From Patiria miniata (Eukaryota > Echinodermata > Asteroidea > Valvatida > Asterinidae), in NCBI RefSeq assembly GCF_015706575.1, contig NW_024037056.1:17659405-17723404 (forward strand): 64,000 nucleotides of DNA, read 5' to 3'. Of the stretch, positions 51,201-63,768 are shown one piece after another. A program made the translations under genes and the position numbers. The notes beneath the pieces are model-generated. The model ran no database searches. It was not told the origin of the DNA and saw nothing but the letters and a program-made list of their open reading frames with translations. The first letter of the stretch is position 1; every line of letters starts with the position of its first letter.

Positions 51201-54200
51201 CCTAATGAACCATAGAACACATTCAAATGCGATTTCTGGATGAATGGACACTCTAAAGGAATTTCTGTATTGTTTCGAGAAAAGTCAATTTTTGACCAAA
51301 TTTCACTAAAAAAGTAAGGCTAACCCCTTGCATTTTTTTAATTTTGGCCAAAAAATAAAATTGCTTCAAACTTGCAGGAAAGATGCCTAATGGACCTTAG
51401 AACGCATTCAAATTCGATTTCTGGATGGATGGACACTTCAAAGGAATTTCTGTATTGTTTCGAGAAAAGTCAATTTTTGACCAAATTTCACTAAAAAAGT
51501 AAGGCTAACCCCTTGCATTTTTTTGAATTTTGGCCAAAAAATAAAATTGCTTCAAACTTGCAGGAAAGATGCCTAATGGACCTTAGAACGCATTCCAATT
51601 TGATTGCTGGATGGATGGACACTTCAAAGGAATTTCTGTATTGTCTCGAGAAAAGTTAATTTTTGTCCAAATTTCACTAAAAAAGTAAGGCTAACCCCTT
51701 GCATTTTTTTAATTTTGGCCAAAAAATAAAATTGCTTCAAACTTGCAGGAAAGATGCCTAATGGACCTTAGAACGCATTCCAATTCGATTGCTGGATGGA
51801 TGGACACTTCAAAGGAATTTCTGTATTGTTTCGAGAAAAGTCAATTTTTGACGAAATTTCACTAAAAAAGTAAGGCTAACCCCTTGCATTTTTAAAATTT
51901 TGGTTAAAAAATAAAATTGCTTCAAACTTGCAGGAAAGATGCCTAATGGAGCTTAGAACGCATTCCAATTCGATTTCTGGATGAATGGACACTCTAAAGG
52001 AATTTCTGTATTGTTTGGAGAAAAGTCAATTTTTGACCAAATTCACTAAAAAAGTCAGGCTAACCCCTTGCATTTTTTTGAATTTTTGCCAAAAAATAAA
52101 ATTGCTTCAAACTTGCAGGAAAGATGCCTAATGGACCTTAGAACGCATTCCAATTTGATTGCTGGATGGATGGACACTTCAAAGGAATTTCTGTATTGTC
52201 TCGAGAAAAGTTAATTTTTGTCCAAATTTCACTAAAAAAGTAAGGCTAACCCCTTGCATTTTTTTAATTTTGGCCAAAAAATAAAATTGCTTCAAACTTG
52301 CAGGAAAGATGCCTAATGGACCTTAGAACGCATTCCAATTCGATTGCTGGATGGATGGACACTTCAAAGGAATTTCTGTATTGTTTCGAGAAAAGTCAAT
52401 TTTTGACGAAATTTCACTAAAAAAGTAAGGCTAACCCCTTGCATTTTTTTAATTTTGGCCAAAAAATAAAATTGCTTCAAACTTGCAGGAAAGATGCCTA
52501 ATGGACCTTAGAACGCATTCCAATTCGATTTCTGGATGAAAGGACACTCTAAAGGAATTTCTGTATTGTTTCGAGAAAAGTCAATTTTTGACCAAATTTC
52601 ACTAAAAAAGTAAGGCTAACCCCTTGCATTTTTTAAATTTTGGCCAAAAAATAAAATTGCTTCAAACTTGCAGGAAAGATGCCTAATGGACCTTAGAACG
52701 CATTCCAATTCGATTTCTGTATTGTTTTGAGAAAAGTCAATTTTTGACCAAATTTCACTAAAAAAGTAAGGCTAACCCCTTGCATTTTTTTTTTTGGCCA
52801 AAAAATAAAATTGCTTCAAACTTGCAGGAAAGATGCCTAATGGACCTTAGAACACATTCAAATGCGATTTCTGGATGAATGGACACTCTAAAGGAATTTC
52901 TGTATTGTTTCGAGAAAAGTCAATTTTTGACCAAATTTCACTAAAAAAGTAAGGCTAACCCCTTGCATTTTTTAAATTTTGGCCAAAAAATAAAATTGCT
53001 TCAAACTTGCAGGAAAGATGCCTAATGAACCTTAGAACACATTCAAATGCGATTTCTGGATGAATGGACACTCTAAAGGAATTTCTGTATTGTTTCGAGA
53101 AAAGTCAATTTTTGACCAAATTTCACTAAAAAAGTAAGGCTAACCCCTTGCATTTTTTAAATTTTGGCCAAATAATAAAATTGCTTCAAACTTGCAGGAA
53201 AGATGCCTAATGGACCTTAGAACGCATTCCAATTCGATTTCTGGATGGATGGACACTTCAAAGGAATTTCTGTATTGTTTCGAGAAAAGTCAATTTTTGA
53301 CCAAATTTCACTAAAAAAGTAAGGCTAACCCCTTGCATTTTTTTGAATTTTGGCCAAAAAATAAAATTGCTTCAAACTTGCAGGAAAGATGCCTAATGGA
53401 CCTTAGAATGCATTCCAATTCGATTGCTGGATGGATGGACACTTCAAAGGAATTTCTGTATTGTCTCGAAAAAAGTTAATTTTTGTCCAAATTTCACTAA
53501 AAAAGTAAGGCTAACCCCTTGCATTTTTTTCAAATTTTGGCCAAATATAAAATTGATTCAAACTTCTAGGAAAGATGCCTAATGGACCTTAGAACACATT
53601 CCAATGCGATTTCTGGATGAATGGACACTCTAAAGGAATTTCTGTATTGTTTTGAGAAAAGTCCCATTTTTTACCAAATTTCACTAGAAAAGTGAGGCTA
53701 ACCCCTTGCATTTTTTTCAAATTTTTGCCAAAATCTAAAATTACTTCAAACTTGCAGGAAAGATGCCTAATGGACCTTAGAACGCATTCCAATTCGATTG
53801 CTGGATGGATGGACACTTCAAAGGAATTTCTGTATTGTTTCGTGAAAAGTAAATTTTTGACCAAATTTCACTAAAAAAGTAAGGCTAACCCCTTGCATTT
53901 TTTTCAATTTTGGCCATAAAATAAATTTGCTTCAAACTTCTAGGAAAGATGCCTAATGGACCTTAGAACACATTCCAATGCGATTTCTGGATGAATGGAC
54001 CCTCTAAAGGAATTTCTGTATTGTTTTGAGAAAAGTCCCATTTTTTACCGAATTTCAATAAAAAAAATTAGGCTAACCCCTTGCATTTTTAAAATTTGGC
54101 CAAAAAATTAAATTGCTTCAAACTTCTTGAAAAGATTCCTAATGGACCTTAGAACGCATTCCAAATCGATTTCTGGATGGATGGACACTTCAAAGGAATT

Positions 54201-54345
54201 TCTGTATTGTTTCCAGAAAGGTGATTTTGACCAAATTTGATTAAAAAGGTAAGGCGAAAGCTCTTGCATTTTTTTTTTAAATTTTGGCCAAAAAAGTGCC
54301 TAATAAATCGGACCCTAGAACACATTCCAATTCGATTTCATTGAA
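48255..54345. repeat. ~185-bp AT-rich satellite array, about 33 copies
   Basis: The landmark caggaaagatgcc recurs at 48441, 48626, 48812, 48997 and on to about 54120, spaced 185-186 bases. At least two shorter units (about 50665-50818 and 52672-52822) lack a ~30-base internal block. The first and last units are diverged, inner ones over 95% alike by eye. Variants such as tgtctcgagaaaagttaat (about 50190, 50900, 51640, 52200, 53460) recur in blocks, indicating multi-unit duplications. No coding function; the short open frames are by-products of the period. Confidence 0.95.
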
Positions 54346-54590
54346 TGGAGCACAGTCTTGTACTAAAACCATTACATTGAAGGGACCCTCACCTTGAGTT
54401 TGTATATGGAATATTTGTGTACTGTATCATATCTGACAAAATTCACCAAAAGCCACCAAAACCAGGTTGTGGATTTTGATGTGTTTGGGATTGTTAGGGT
54501 TATAAGCTTTATACATGACATACTTGAATTCACAAAAACAATGAGGAATTGAAACCCGGTGTTGTGCTCCTTGCTGAGTCGCCGATGTCA

Positions 54591-57500
54591 TCATACGAAG
54601 GTCAGATCACACATCCAGTACAGGTCAGCCTGCAGACAAACGCCCAAGGACTTGCAGGGCAGGTGATCCGAAAAACAGGCTGAAACAAATTGGGAGAATT
54701 TTATTTTGAGTTTTCTGGCTAGTAAAACAATCCTTGTGTCAAATTGACGGGAAACACAAATAATAAATGGCTACGTGTCTTCATTCAGCCAATAGCAAAA
54801 TCCATTCATGTTGTTCGAAATGTGCTCACGAAATACGAACACTTGTTGCACACTATGTGTTGTCAGCGTGATATAGACTTGTTTTGTTTGAGTGGTGTGT
54901 GAGATTCGAATGTTCAAAAGCTGGTTTGGGGCTAATTATAAACTGATGGATTATAGGGAGTCAGTTTTGCATCTTGTTTTCACTTGCAAAATGTAAGTTT
55001 CTATTTTTAAGAAGAAAATGAGAAATGGAGACCATTGTGTCAACATTTGCTTAGCTAGAAATCATTTGTTGTGTGAGGCCTACATGCTCTGCAATACTCA
55101 CTGCAATTTGCTTCGTCTTTGAAGTTCCCACAGTCATCCACTGCGTCGCACATCAGGTTTTTGGGGACACAGCGGGAGTTTCCACAATCCATCTGATCAT
55201 CATTGCAAACTGTGAGAAATATGTTATCCAAAGTCAATACAAGGTTGCAGAATCGAAAAACTTTGAACAAGTGTGGTACAGGGTGAGTCAAAAAGAAAAT
55301 ATCCCAGTGAGAAAAAATATATTCAAAGTGGCTTGCTCCATTTAACCAAAATAACATAGGAATGGAGTACATATGAATGACTTGTAAATTGTGAATATTT
55401 CATGCAATCTCTATTTAAACAATACCACAACATTCTGCTGTCCTTAAAAGCCTTTGAATACAACAATGCCTATACAATTTCGAGTTTGGTAGTCGTGAAA
55501 ATGAAAGATGTCAACTGTTTTTCCTTACAAAGATCTTTATTCAACCATTTTTTGTAATATTTCTTTAACATATGTGAAGTAGACATATCAAAGATTACAC
55601 ATATCAATAAATCTGAAAATTCAGATAAACAAATCCCCCCCAATTGGTTTGCATTTGTCTCTAGTATGACCTGTGCTTAGTTCTGTCTCATTTTGCCAGA
55701 CTGCCTCACATATCCCTGCAAAGGTAGAGGAAAGAGAAGTAAAATAATGACTCACTGCAGTTGAGTTCATCACTAGCATCTAAGCAGTCATCAAAACCAT
55801 CACACCTCCAGAAGGCAGGCACACAGATGGAGTTATCGCAACGGAACTCGGTTGGGCTACACTCTGTGGGCAGTCAAGCACAAAAGTGAAGGCTGGACTT
55901 GATTGTAAATTAAAATTGAGTGTAATGCTCTTTGAAATGCAAAGGAAACTTTACCAGTAAAAGATATCCCCGCACTCACTTGGGATTCAGTCACATTTGG
56001 GAAACATAAGGATACTGGAGAACAAAACATATAGAAACTATTTCCTGTGAAAATGTTTGTACTTTGTGGACTGGATTCTTACCACAATTTGTCTCATCTC
56101 TCCATGTATAGCAATCAATTTCACCATCGCACACCATCTGTTGGGAAATCTGTCTGCCATCACCACAGGGAAAGTAACCTGAATGTATTAACAATGACAC
56201 ATGTCAATCACATGTCACATGTCAATCACATGTCACATGTCAATCACATGTCATGCATGTGATTCAGGGTCATCAACTTGAGATGTAAAACACATGTATT
56301 TCAGAAGTTAATCACAAGTCAAATTACAAGTCGAGTCATGTCATCACTGGTTCTCCAACTGAAATGTTATTTGGAAAACCAAAATTACGCGACAGTAATG
56401 TAAAATGTGTGCCCATGATGCGCACCAAAGTGCACTTAGAGTGTCAGGTGTCAGTGACGATCGATACCAATCACAAGTCAAATCACAAATCAATCACAAG
56501 TTAAGACTTACTGCAGTTGCGCTCATCACTGCCATCTCCGCAATCATCCCTATTGTTGCAGCGGTAGTAAAACTCCATTTTACACAAACCGTTGTCACAA
56601 CGAAACTGGGTCTCGGAACACTCTTTAAAAAGAAGAAAAAGAGAGAACATAAAATACACCTAGGGACTCAAATGAGGAAAAAGTACAAACGTTTCATGTG
56701 ACACATAACTATAAATCTAAAGAATTAAGGAATAAAAGTGACTGGTAGCTGGAGTAGTTCAAGGTAATAAATATGTGCTTGGCCAGTTTTAAGCAAGCTT
56801 GTTTAAAATCGTTTATGGGGGCTGGACGTGGATATTGGCCCATATGTTTGGTCAGCAGTTTTACTTTGTGTTTTTTAAACATCCCTCTCACCAAAGCTAT
56901 GGTATGTGCCTCAGTCACACGGGTAAATATCTCCTTTTATGGAGAATGGTGCGCGTGAATGATGTGGCGAAAAATGAAGCGGTGCTTTATCAGCAGTTTA
57001 AAACCACCCATGTGATGGCTCTTGGCAAATAGGAATGGGTAAATTGTTTAAGGTTTTTATAAATTTCTGGTTTAAAAAGGTTATAGGGATTAGTCGTGGA
57101 CTATATAGCCTGAGTCAATTAAAGGCACAAATAATCTTTTAGTCAAAACTGAGAAAAAAGATTAACAAAAATGGCAAAATTAAATGCAATGTCTCGCGAC
57201 CAGTTTTAAAACGTCGCTGATGACCAGTGTTCGAACGGCTGATTAAGACCAACCACATGATGTGCTCTCAACCATCAGAAAGACTATTGTTTTGTTTGTC
57301 AGTATCCCACACTTACCACAGTGCAGTTCATCACTGTGATCCTCACAGTCAAAGTACCCATCACACACCTGATCGGACCAAATTGACCTCTGACCCTTGT
57401 CACATTCGAAGAATTCTGCCAATGATAAGGGAGACAAGCAGCTGTGTGATGCATTCCTTTTAATTTTACAAATCAAAGTAAACAAATTCAAAGTGACCAA

Positions 57501-60500
57501 AAAAACTGACAAAATGCATCTAAACTCTCTGCTTTTTGACAGCATTTGTAAAACTAAAACCCGCAGTCACTGCAGATCCATCATTGAAGTTGGTTTTGAA
57601 TCTCTACTTACGTGGTGGTAGTTGACCATCCACTAAGGATTGAATAAAGTCCATCATAGATGTCACATTGGTGTAATAGTTGACTTCGCCACATTTCTTG
57701 CCACTGCTTACTAGTCCAACAATGTACCAGCTCCCCTGCCGCCCTCGCTCCATGTCACTATTCAGACAGACTAGTCCACTGCCACTGTCAAACTATACGG
57801 TACGTTACAAAGACTTCAAGTCAATCACTATTGTCAGGAAGTTATTTCACAAGTAACAGGGCTGGGGATGTTAGCTCAAAGTAAATTTACAATGCAAAAA
57901 AATTGACTTGACGTCACAATTGAGTTCACACTAAAAATCTTGCAGAGTATGAACCGGCACATACACCAAGCTGAAATCAATGAACCCACTTGGCCTGACT
58001 GTCCATTGACTGTCGGCATTGCACTCACGTGGCATGCCCTGGCCAGCCCGCCATACGTTGATTGTCTGCACTGTACACCCAACCTTACTCACATGCCAAG
58101 CCCTGGCCAGCCCGCCCGCCGTCCGCTGACTGTTGGCATTGTACACCCAACCTTACTCACCTGGCATGCCCTGGCCAGCCCGCCGTCCGCTGACTGTCTG
58201 CATTGTACAACCAACCTTACTCACATGGCATGCCCTGGCCAGCCCGCCGTCCGTTGATTGTCTGCACTGTACACCCAACCTTACTCACCTGGCATGCCCT
58301 GGCCAGCCCGCCGTCCGTTGATTGTCTGCACTGTACACCCAACCTTACTCACATGGCATGCCCTGGCCAGCCCGCCGTCCGCTGACTGTCTGCACTGTAC
58401 ACCCAACCTTACTCACCTGGCATGCCCTGGCCAGCCCGCCGTCCGTTGACTGTCTGCACTGTACACCCAACCTTACCCACCTGGCATGCCCTGACCAGCC
58501 CGCCGTCCATTGACTGTCTGCACTGAACACCCAACCTTACTCACCTGGCATGCCCTGGCCAGCCCGCCGTCTGCTGACTGTCTGCATTGTACAACCAACC
58601 TTACTCACATGGCATGCCCTGACCAGCCCGCCGTCCATTGACTGTCTGCACTGTACACCCAACCTTACTCACCTGGCATGCCCTGGCCAGCCCGCCGTAC
58701 GTTGATTGTCTGCATTGTACACCCAACCTTACTCACATGGCATGCCCTGGCCAGCCCACCGTCCATTGACTGTCTGCACTGTACACCCAACCTTACTCAC
58801 CTGGCATGCCCTGGCCAGCCCGCCATACGTTGATTGTCTGCATTGTACAACCAACCTTACTCACCTGGCATGCCCTGGCCAGCCCGCCGTCCGCTGACTG
58901 TCTGCATTGTACAACCAACCTTACTCACATGGCATGCCCTGGCCAGCCCGTCGTCCATTGACTGTCTGCACTGTACACCCAACCTTACTCACCTGGAATG
59001 CCCTGGCCAGCCCGCCGTCCATTGACTGTCTGCACTGTACACCCAACCTTACTCACCTGGAATGCCCTGGCCAGCCCGCCGTCCATGACTGTCTGCACTG
59101 TACACCCAACCTTACTCACCTGGCATGCCCTGGCCAGCCCGCCGTCCATTGATTGTCTGCACTGTACACCCAACCTTACTCACCTGGCATGCCCTGGCCA
59201 GCCCGCCATACGTTGATTGTCTGCATTGTACACCCAACCTTACTCACCTGGCATGCCCTGGCCAGCCCGCCATCCGCTGACTGTCTGCATTGTACAACCA
59301 ACCTTACTCACCTGGCATGCCCTGGCCAGCCCGCCGTCCGATGACTGTCTGCATTATCCCAACACAATTGACTTGTGCCCAATCCTCTTTAGAAAGCCTT
59401 CTTACAAACCTTACTCACCTCGCATGCCCCAGCCCGCCGTCCGCTGACTGTCGGCATTATCCCAGCACACAGCTTTTGTTCATTGACTTGTAGCGTGTGT
59501 GTGTGGGAGATGGTTGAGGCAAATGCGTAGCATTCCTCCCTGGAGAGTAGGGGCATGGAGATGTAGGTTTGCTCAGGACGCAGGACCACTGCAGACATTA
59601 AAATCATTGAAATGTTGTATATGATGTAATTTAAGACAAATGGCACATAATAAATAAATAATTCTTTTGTTTAAGAGAGTCCAAGATAGTTGATGAGCTC
59701 CTTCTTTCAGTCTTTGTGTTTGAGGATCCAACCACAATTTCTGCATAGTTGATAGTGGGTATTAAGTTTGGATGAAGCTTTCAATTTTTTTGTAACACAG
59801 GCTAAAGAAAACAACCGGAACATACCCCACTTTGCTCCGTGCATCTGATTGTAACTGCATTTACTAGGGGTCTTCTTGGTTCATCATTAGCCTGGCCATT
59901 TGACTACTCAGAGAGTTCCCACCCATTTGTTCAGCATTACAGCCTAATGAGAAGTAGTTTGTGTAATATTGTGCACTAAATTCAAGATGATTGGATTCAA
60001 CCTTTATAGAGATGATAACCTGCTTTGGACATAGCAGATCACATGTTGATTCTAATTTGAGAATTTGACATCTTAATTGCTTACATCGTGGTTTAATGCT
60101 TCCCCAGGTAGCCAAGTAGCACTCGCTCCCAGCACTAAACTGCATACCGCTCTGTGGAAGGCAAGCCGGCATCACAAACCCACTATCCCAGTCCAGCGAC
60201 TGGGCCAACCTCAACATGGCAATGTCATAGTTATGAATCCGTCTCTCGGCTAGGTATCGCGGGTGGATGTAAAACGTCTCTACTGTCATGATCTGAACGT
60301 TCATGTTGGTTTTTACCGTCTGGTTTCTGACAGTGCTGCCTGCATGGATGGTGAAGTCACTGGCATTGAGTCGCTGCCAACCTTGTTCCCTGTACCTTTG
60401 AGTTATAGTAAAAGATTGAAAAATAACAATGATTATAACACCTCACCCACAGATTCTGTATCTTGATTGGCCAAAAGCGAGTAACATGGTATTTGCTATT

Positions 60501-63500
60501 TTTGCTATCTTTCAGTTCAAGGCCAAAAGTACGGACTATTTATATTTGACTCAAAGTGAGTTTTAATTCCTAAGATTTCTTGCTATATCAATTTTGTGAT
60601 GTTACTTTAGGACAGTATTTAACTGAAGACTTGGGGCAGTATTTGAAAGAAAGTTGGTTTATTTTCCAACAATGGTTCCACTTTTCTTGAAAATGACAGC
60701 ATACCATGATGGCATAATTTCACAGGATGCTGAAGTGAGGAATTACATTATAATTTGATTTTTTTTTTAGTGTTTGCACTTTTTGTTGTATGTTATAAAC
60801 ATTTTTGTAAACAAAAGTAACATGGTCTATATTCCTTCTAGCACATCATGAACATTTAAAAAGTGAACAAAAATGTCCTGGAGATCTTGTCTGGATTATG
60901 AGCTGCTTACATGCAATGTGCAGCAGTCACGACCCAGTCACTAGCAATCACCACTCCACCACACCTGTACCTCCCTTTATACTCCAGCGCCACCTGCCAG
61001 GGCCATTGGCCCTCAGAGGATAGATCACCATTCACGATCCGCTTCCTTCTCTTGGTGGCCTGATATGCTGGCCTGGTGCCGCACTGGGCTGGTAATATGC
61101 CCTCCAGGGTGACCGGGATGTTAGACTCTGAAGGAATGAAGTAAAAAAAAAAGGAAGGGGCTAAAATATCTTCTTTTAAACTGATGATGTTCCTATTCTG
61201 ACATAACACCAATAGTGTATTGTTCCTATTCTGACATAACACCAATAGTGTATTGTTCCTATTCTGACATAACACCAATAGTGTATTGTTCCTATTCTGA
61301 CATAACACCAATAGTGTGTTGTTCCTATTCTGACATAACACCAATAGTGTATTCTTCCTATTCTGACATAACACCAATAGTGTATTGTTCCTATTCTGAC
61401 ATAACACCAATAGTGTATTGTTCCTATTCTGACATTCGATAGACCTTGCTAAGCAGCCAACACTAGCTGCCTGACATGATTTCAGGATGAAGTGCATGCA
61501 CGACGTTGATTGGCCAATACAATCTGATGAGGTGACAAATTGGTATGTTTAGGAAGTTTGTTAACACAGAGCGTCAGTTGCCTGATGCATATCAATCATA
61601 CATTTGTATACATTAAGTGATTTAAAAAGAAAGATCAAAGTCTTTTTTTTTTCTTAGGTCCTGTAACAGATAAAGATGACTGCGTCAACTTGTTTAAGAG
61701 TTGCAGCCAGTCAATCAGAAGTACAAGTCATTTACAATGTAATGTAAGAAAGTATGTAATTGACCAAGCTTCATTTTTTTTGTGTGAATTTGTGTTTTTG
61801 AGAGGCCATTCCTTCTTAAGGATTGCAGTGTGTTCACTTGTGTTTGCTCAAATGTTTGGGTCTTATGGTCGTCTTATCCTTCCACAAACATGTTTGCAGA
61901 CTATAACGATCAGCCCACGAGGCGCTATAAAGTTCGACTGTACAAATGGTGACTCGTCTCCAAATGAAAACAAAGTCAGGATTTCTCAGCACATGCGCTC
62001 AAACTTGGAAAAACAGGGGGATTAGGAGAATGTGCAGGATATACGAAGTGTTGAGAGAATTCCCTTGACTTTTAAGTTGATGGTGAAAAAGTTTGTAAGC
62101 AATGAAAGACAACAGGCCAAGATATAGCCCCATAATGTGGCTCAAATGCTCAACTTCCTCCGTATTGTGTACCAGACAGTCTGGGGAAAAGATGACTTTT
62201 AGGAAATCGAAATTGGCAAATCGAAAGTTTTCCTTTTATCAATTTACCATGGAAAATACTTACCTGGTAACAACCAGGGAAAATCAATTATAAAGTCAAG
62301 TGTACATGGCATGTAACCAAGAGGTAATAAACAGCAACTTTGCCTGAAAATTACAGGAGAATAAACACCTATATACAGAAAAAGAATTCATTTTTTCCTG
62401 GCTATTAACCATTAGGTAAATATCTTCTGTGGTGAATATCAAGTGAATAGAAAAAAATAGTGCCGATTTCGATGTTGTCACACTGCACGGAATATATAGC
62501 TTGTCACTTGATTTGAGACTGGATAGTTCGTGATAGACTTGTAATGACTTGAATACAACATAATCATGTTCATTAATTATGAACACTGTTGGTATGTGTA
62601 AAGTTGGAAAGAGTTGAGTGATAATACGCAACACTGACTAAACGTGATTTGTACTCGAATGTAAATGACATAAAAGTGCGGTGAACCTACCCGGAAACTG
62701 AATACTTGAATTCAGGCTTTTGCTCGGCTGTGAAAATAAAGCTGAGAAGGAGATGTAAAACATTAATATAAATTCCATAAATCAATATTTGACATAATCC
62801 ATTGCCATTATAATTTTACTGGTTAGGAATAAAGTAACGAGCCGTTAGTTTTCATGTGAAGTGTGTGACCATTTAGGATTTTTTGTCAATTTATATAGAG
62901 CTTGTAAGTTCAGCATACTCATTTTGAGTTAAAGGTCACAATAAGGCATGGATCTCAAAAAAGTATAGCATTTATTGAATCAAGTTGGCATCTTTCGGAA
63001 ATATCCTGATCGAGTTTGTCTCCATGGAAATCCCCCATTTGAATCCAGTTTCTTTGATTTATAGCTTTTCTATATCGTTTAAAGATATATTAGATTTTTC
63101 GTTTGAAGCAATAAACTTGCTAAAAATACTTGAGTAAGGTGCATACCAAATAACCGGTTGAAGTTCTAGTTCAGTGCTAAACGTTTCGCCCAAATGAGAA
63201 AGCACATGCACAAGTTTGTGGTTGTCGTATAATTTTGTTGCTAGCGCAAAAAAAATGTGCCGGCGATCGAGAGAGCACGCTATTTGAAACCAACTTAAAT
63301 GTTTGTATTCTTCAGAACGATATAATTTCAGGCGAAATAATTTAACAGGGTATTTAATGCGACTCCAATCTCCAGGTTTCTGTCATTAAATCGAGACGTG
63401 TCTTTCAGGGTAAATCAACCTGTCTCCACGTTCAAAAATTGTGATTTATAGACCCTTTTATTTAATATGCAAGACCAAATCTGGAACAAAATCGAACAAA

Positions 63501-63768
63501 AAAACCCCCACAATTTGATCAGCTTACCATTGAAAATCAGAACTATGGCAATGACGGCCAAGATACATAAGAAGGCAGCACAGACCATGGGCTTGATGTG
63601 ATTCTGTTGCCGTAGTGACACCACCAGGGTTTTATGAGCTGGGATCCGCCAGGAGGTCCCGTTGACTAGTGGAGGAGGCGTGTACACCACCCCGCCTTCA
63701 TCCTCCGCGCTGGGTTGAGGGGGAGCTACGCTCACTAGGTAGTTGTCGTATAACTCCGTTTCTGGCAT
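54591..63768 (-). CDS. Type II transmembrane serine protease with C-terminal LDLa array, complete
   Basis: Eleven exons: 63768-63528, 61127-60911, 60395-60085, 59588-59419, 57792-57612, 57415-57317, 56622-56512, 56178-56083, 55863-55756, 55209-55102 and 54679-54591. Total 1731 bp, 576 aa, all phases consistent. Residues 1-60 are cytoplasmic and 61-79 a signal anchor ([19 protein letters not shown]). RRKR|IVNG at 107-114 is the activation site. His151 (TAAHC), Asp210 (NYDIAMLRL) and Ser316 (FDSGSG) form the triad. The position equivalent to chymotrypsin Gly193 is Phe314, Gly197 is Ser and Pro198 is Gly; residue 189 is Gly. Five LDLa modules follow, one per phase-1 exon, with the CDGxxDCxDxSDE pattern, then a short final exon with half an LDLa ([12 protein letters not shown]) and a stop. 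In most membrane serine proteases LDLa modules precede the protease domain; here they follow it. Substrate unknown. Intron 4 carries a minisatellite of its own donor site. Confidence 0.88.
56195..56505. repeat. Short arrays on cacatgtcaatcacatgtc / caatcacaagtc cores
   Basis: Imperfect units at 56203-56262, 56308-56340 and 56467-56502, within the protease-gene intron between exons 7 and 8. They share the cacaagtc/cacatgtc core with minisatellites in PRPF6 introns. Confidence 0.75.
56992..57072. repeat. Dispersed repeat copy, reverse orientation
   Basis: The reverse complement starts ataaaaaccttaaacaattt and contains gagccatcacatgggtgg, matching the layout of the copies at 43105 and 48093. 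Located in the protease-gene intron between exons 6 and 7. Confidence 0.5.
57997..59345 (-). repeat. 64-bp minisatellite repeating the exon 4 donor of the protease gene, about 20 copies
   Basis: The plus-strand block ccttactcac recurs at 58151, 58215, 58279 and on to 59302 at 64-base steps (one step 63, one 68). Read on the minus strand each unit is gacggcgggctgg, ggcatgccag|GTGAGTAAGG and a short intron piece. This matches the true end of exon 4 (acggcgggctggggcatgcgag|GTGAGTAAGG at 59419) except for a 4-base insertion and a base next to the junction. Many units read CCAG|GTGAGT, a better donor consensus than the true site; others read CCAT|GTGAGT. A degenerate unit lies at about 57997-58082. 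Confidence 0.95.
61189..61437. repeat. 33-bp minisatellite, 7.5 copies
   Basis: The unit gttcctattctgacataaca plus ccaatagtgtatt is almost invariant, in protease-gene intron 1, ending (minus sense) about 60 bp before exon 2. Because 33 is divisible by three, both strands stay open through it and give a false repetitive frame. It does not copy the neighbouring splice site. Confidence 0.95.

Noticed and set aside
49920-53874. Open frames inside the 185-bp satellite on both strands
   Set aside because: Short, repetitive and interrupted in most units; by-products of the satellite.
57997-59345. CRISPR-like look of the 64-bp array
   Set aside because: No unique spacers, animal intron context, and the whole unit is repeated without interruption.
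60907-61497. Long minus-strand frame including repeats of [11 protein letters not shown]
   Set aside because: The repeat part is the 33-bp minisatellite kept open because 33 is a multiple of three; only the part up to 61127 is exon.
62691-62727. A 37-bp exon candidate of the protease gene with acceptor TTTTCACAG and donor GG|GTAGGT
   Set aside because: Including it shifts the frame into a stop at exon 2, whereas joining exon 1 directly to exon 2 is in phase and restores GAG-TCT-AAC. It may be a minor or poison exon.
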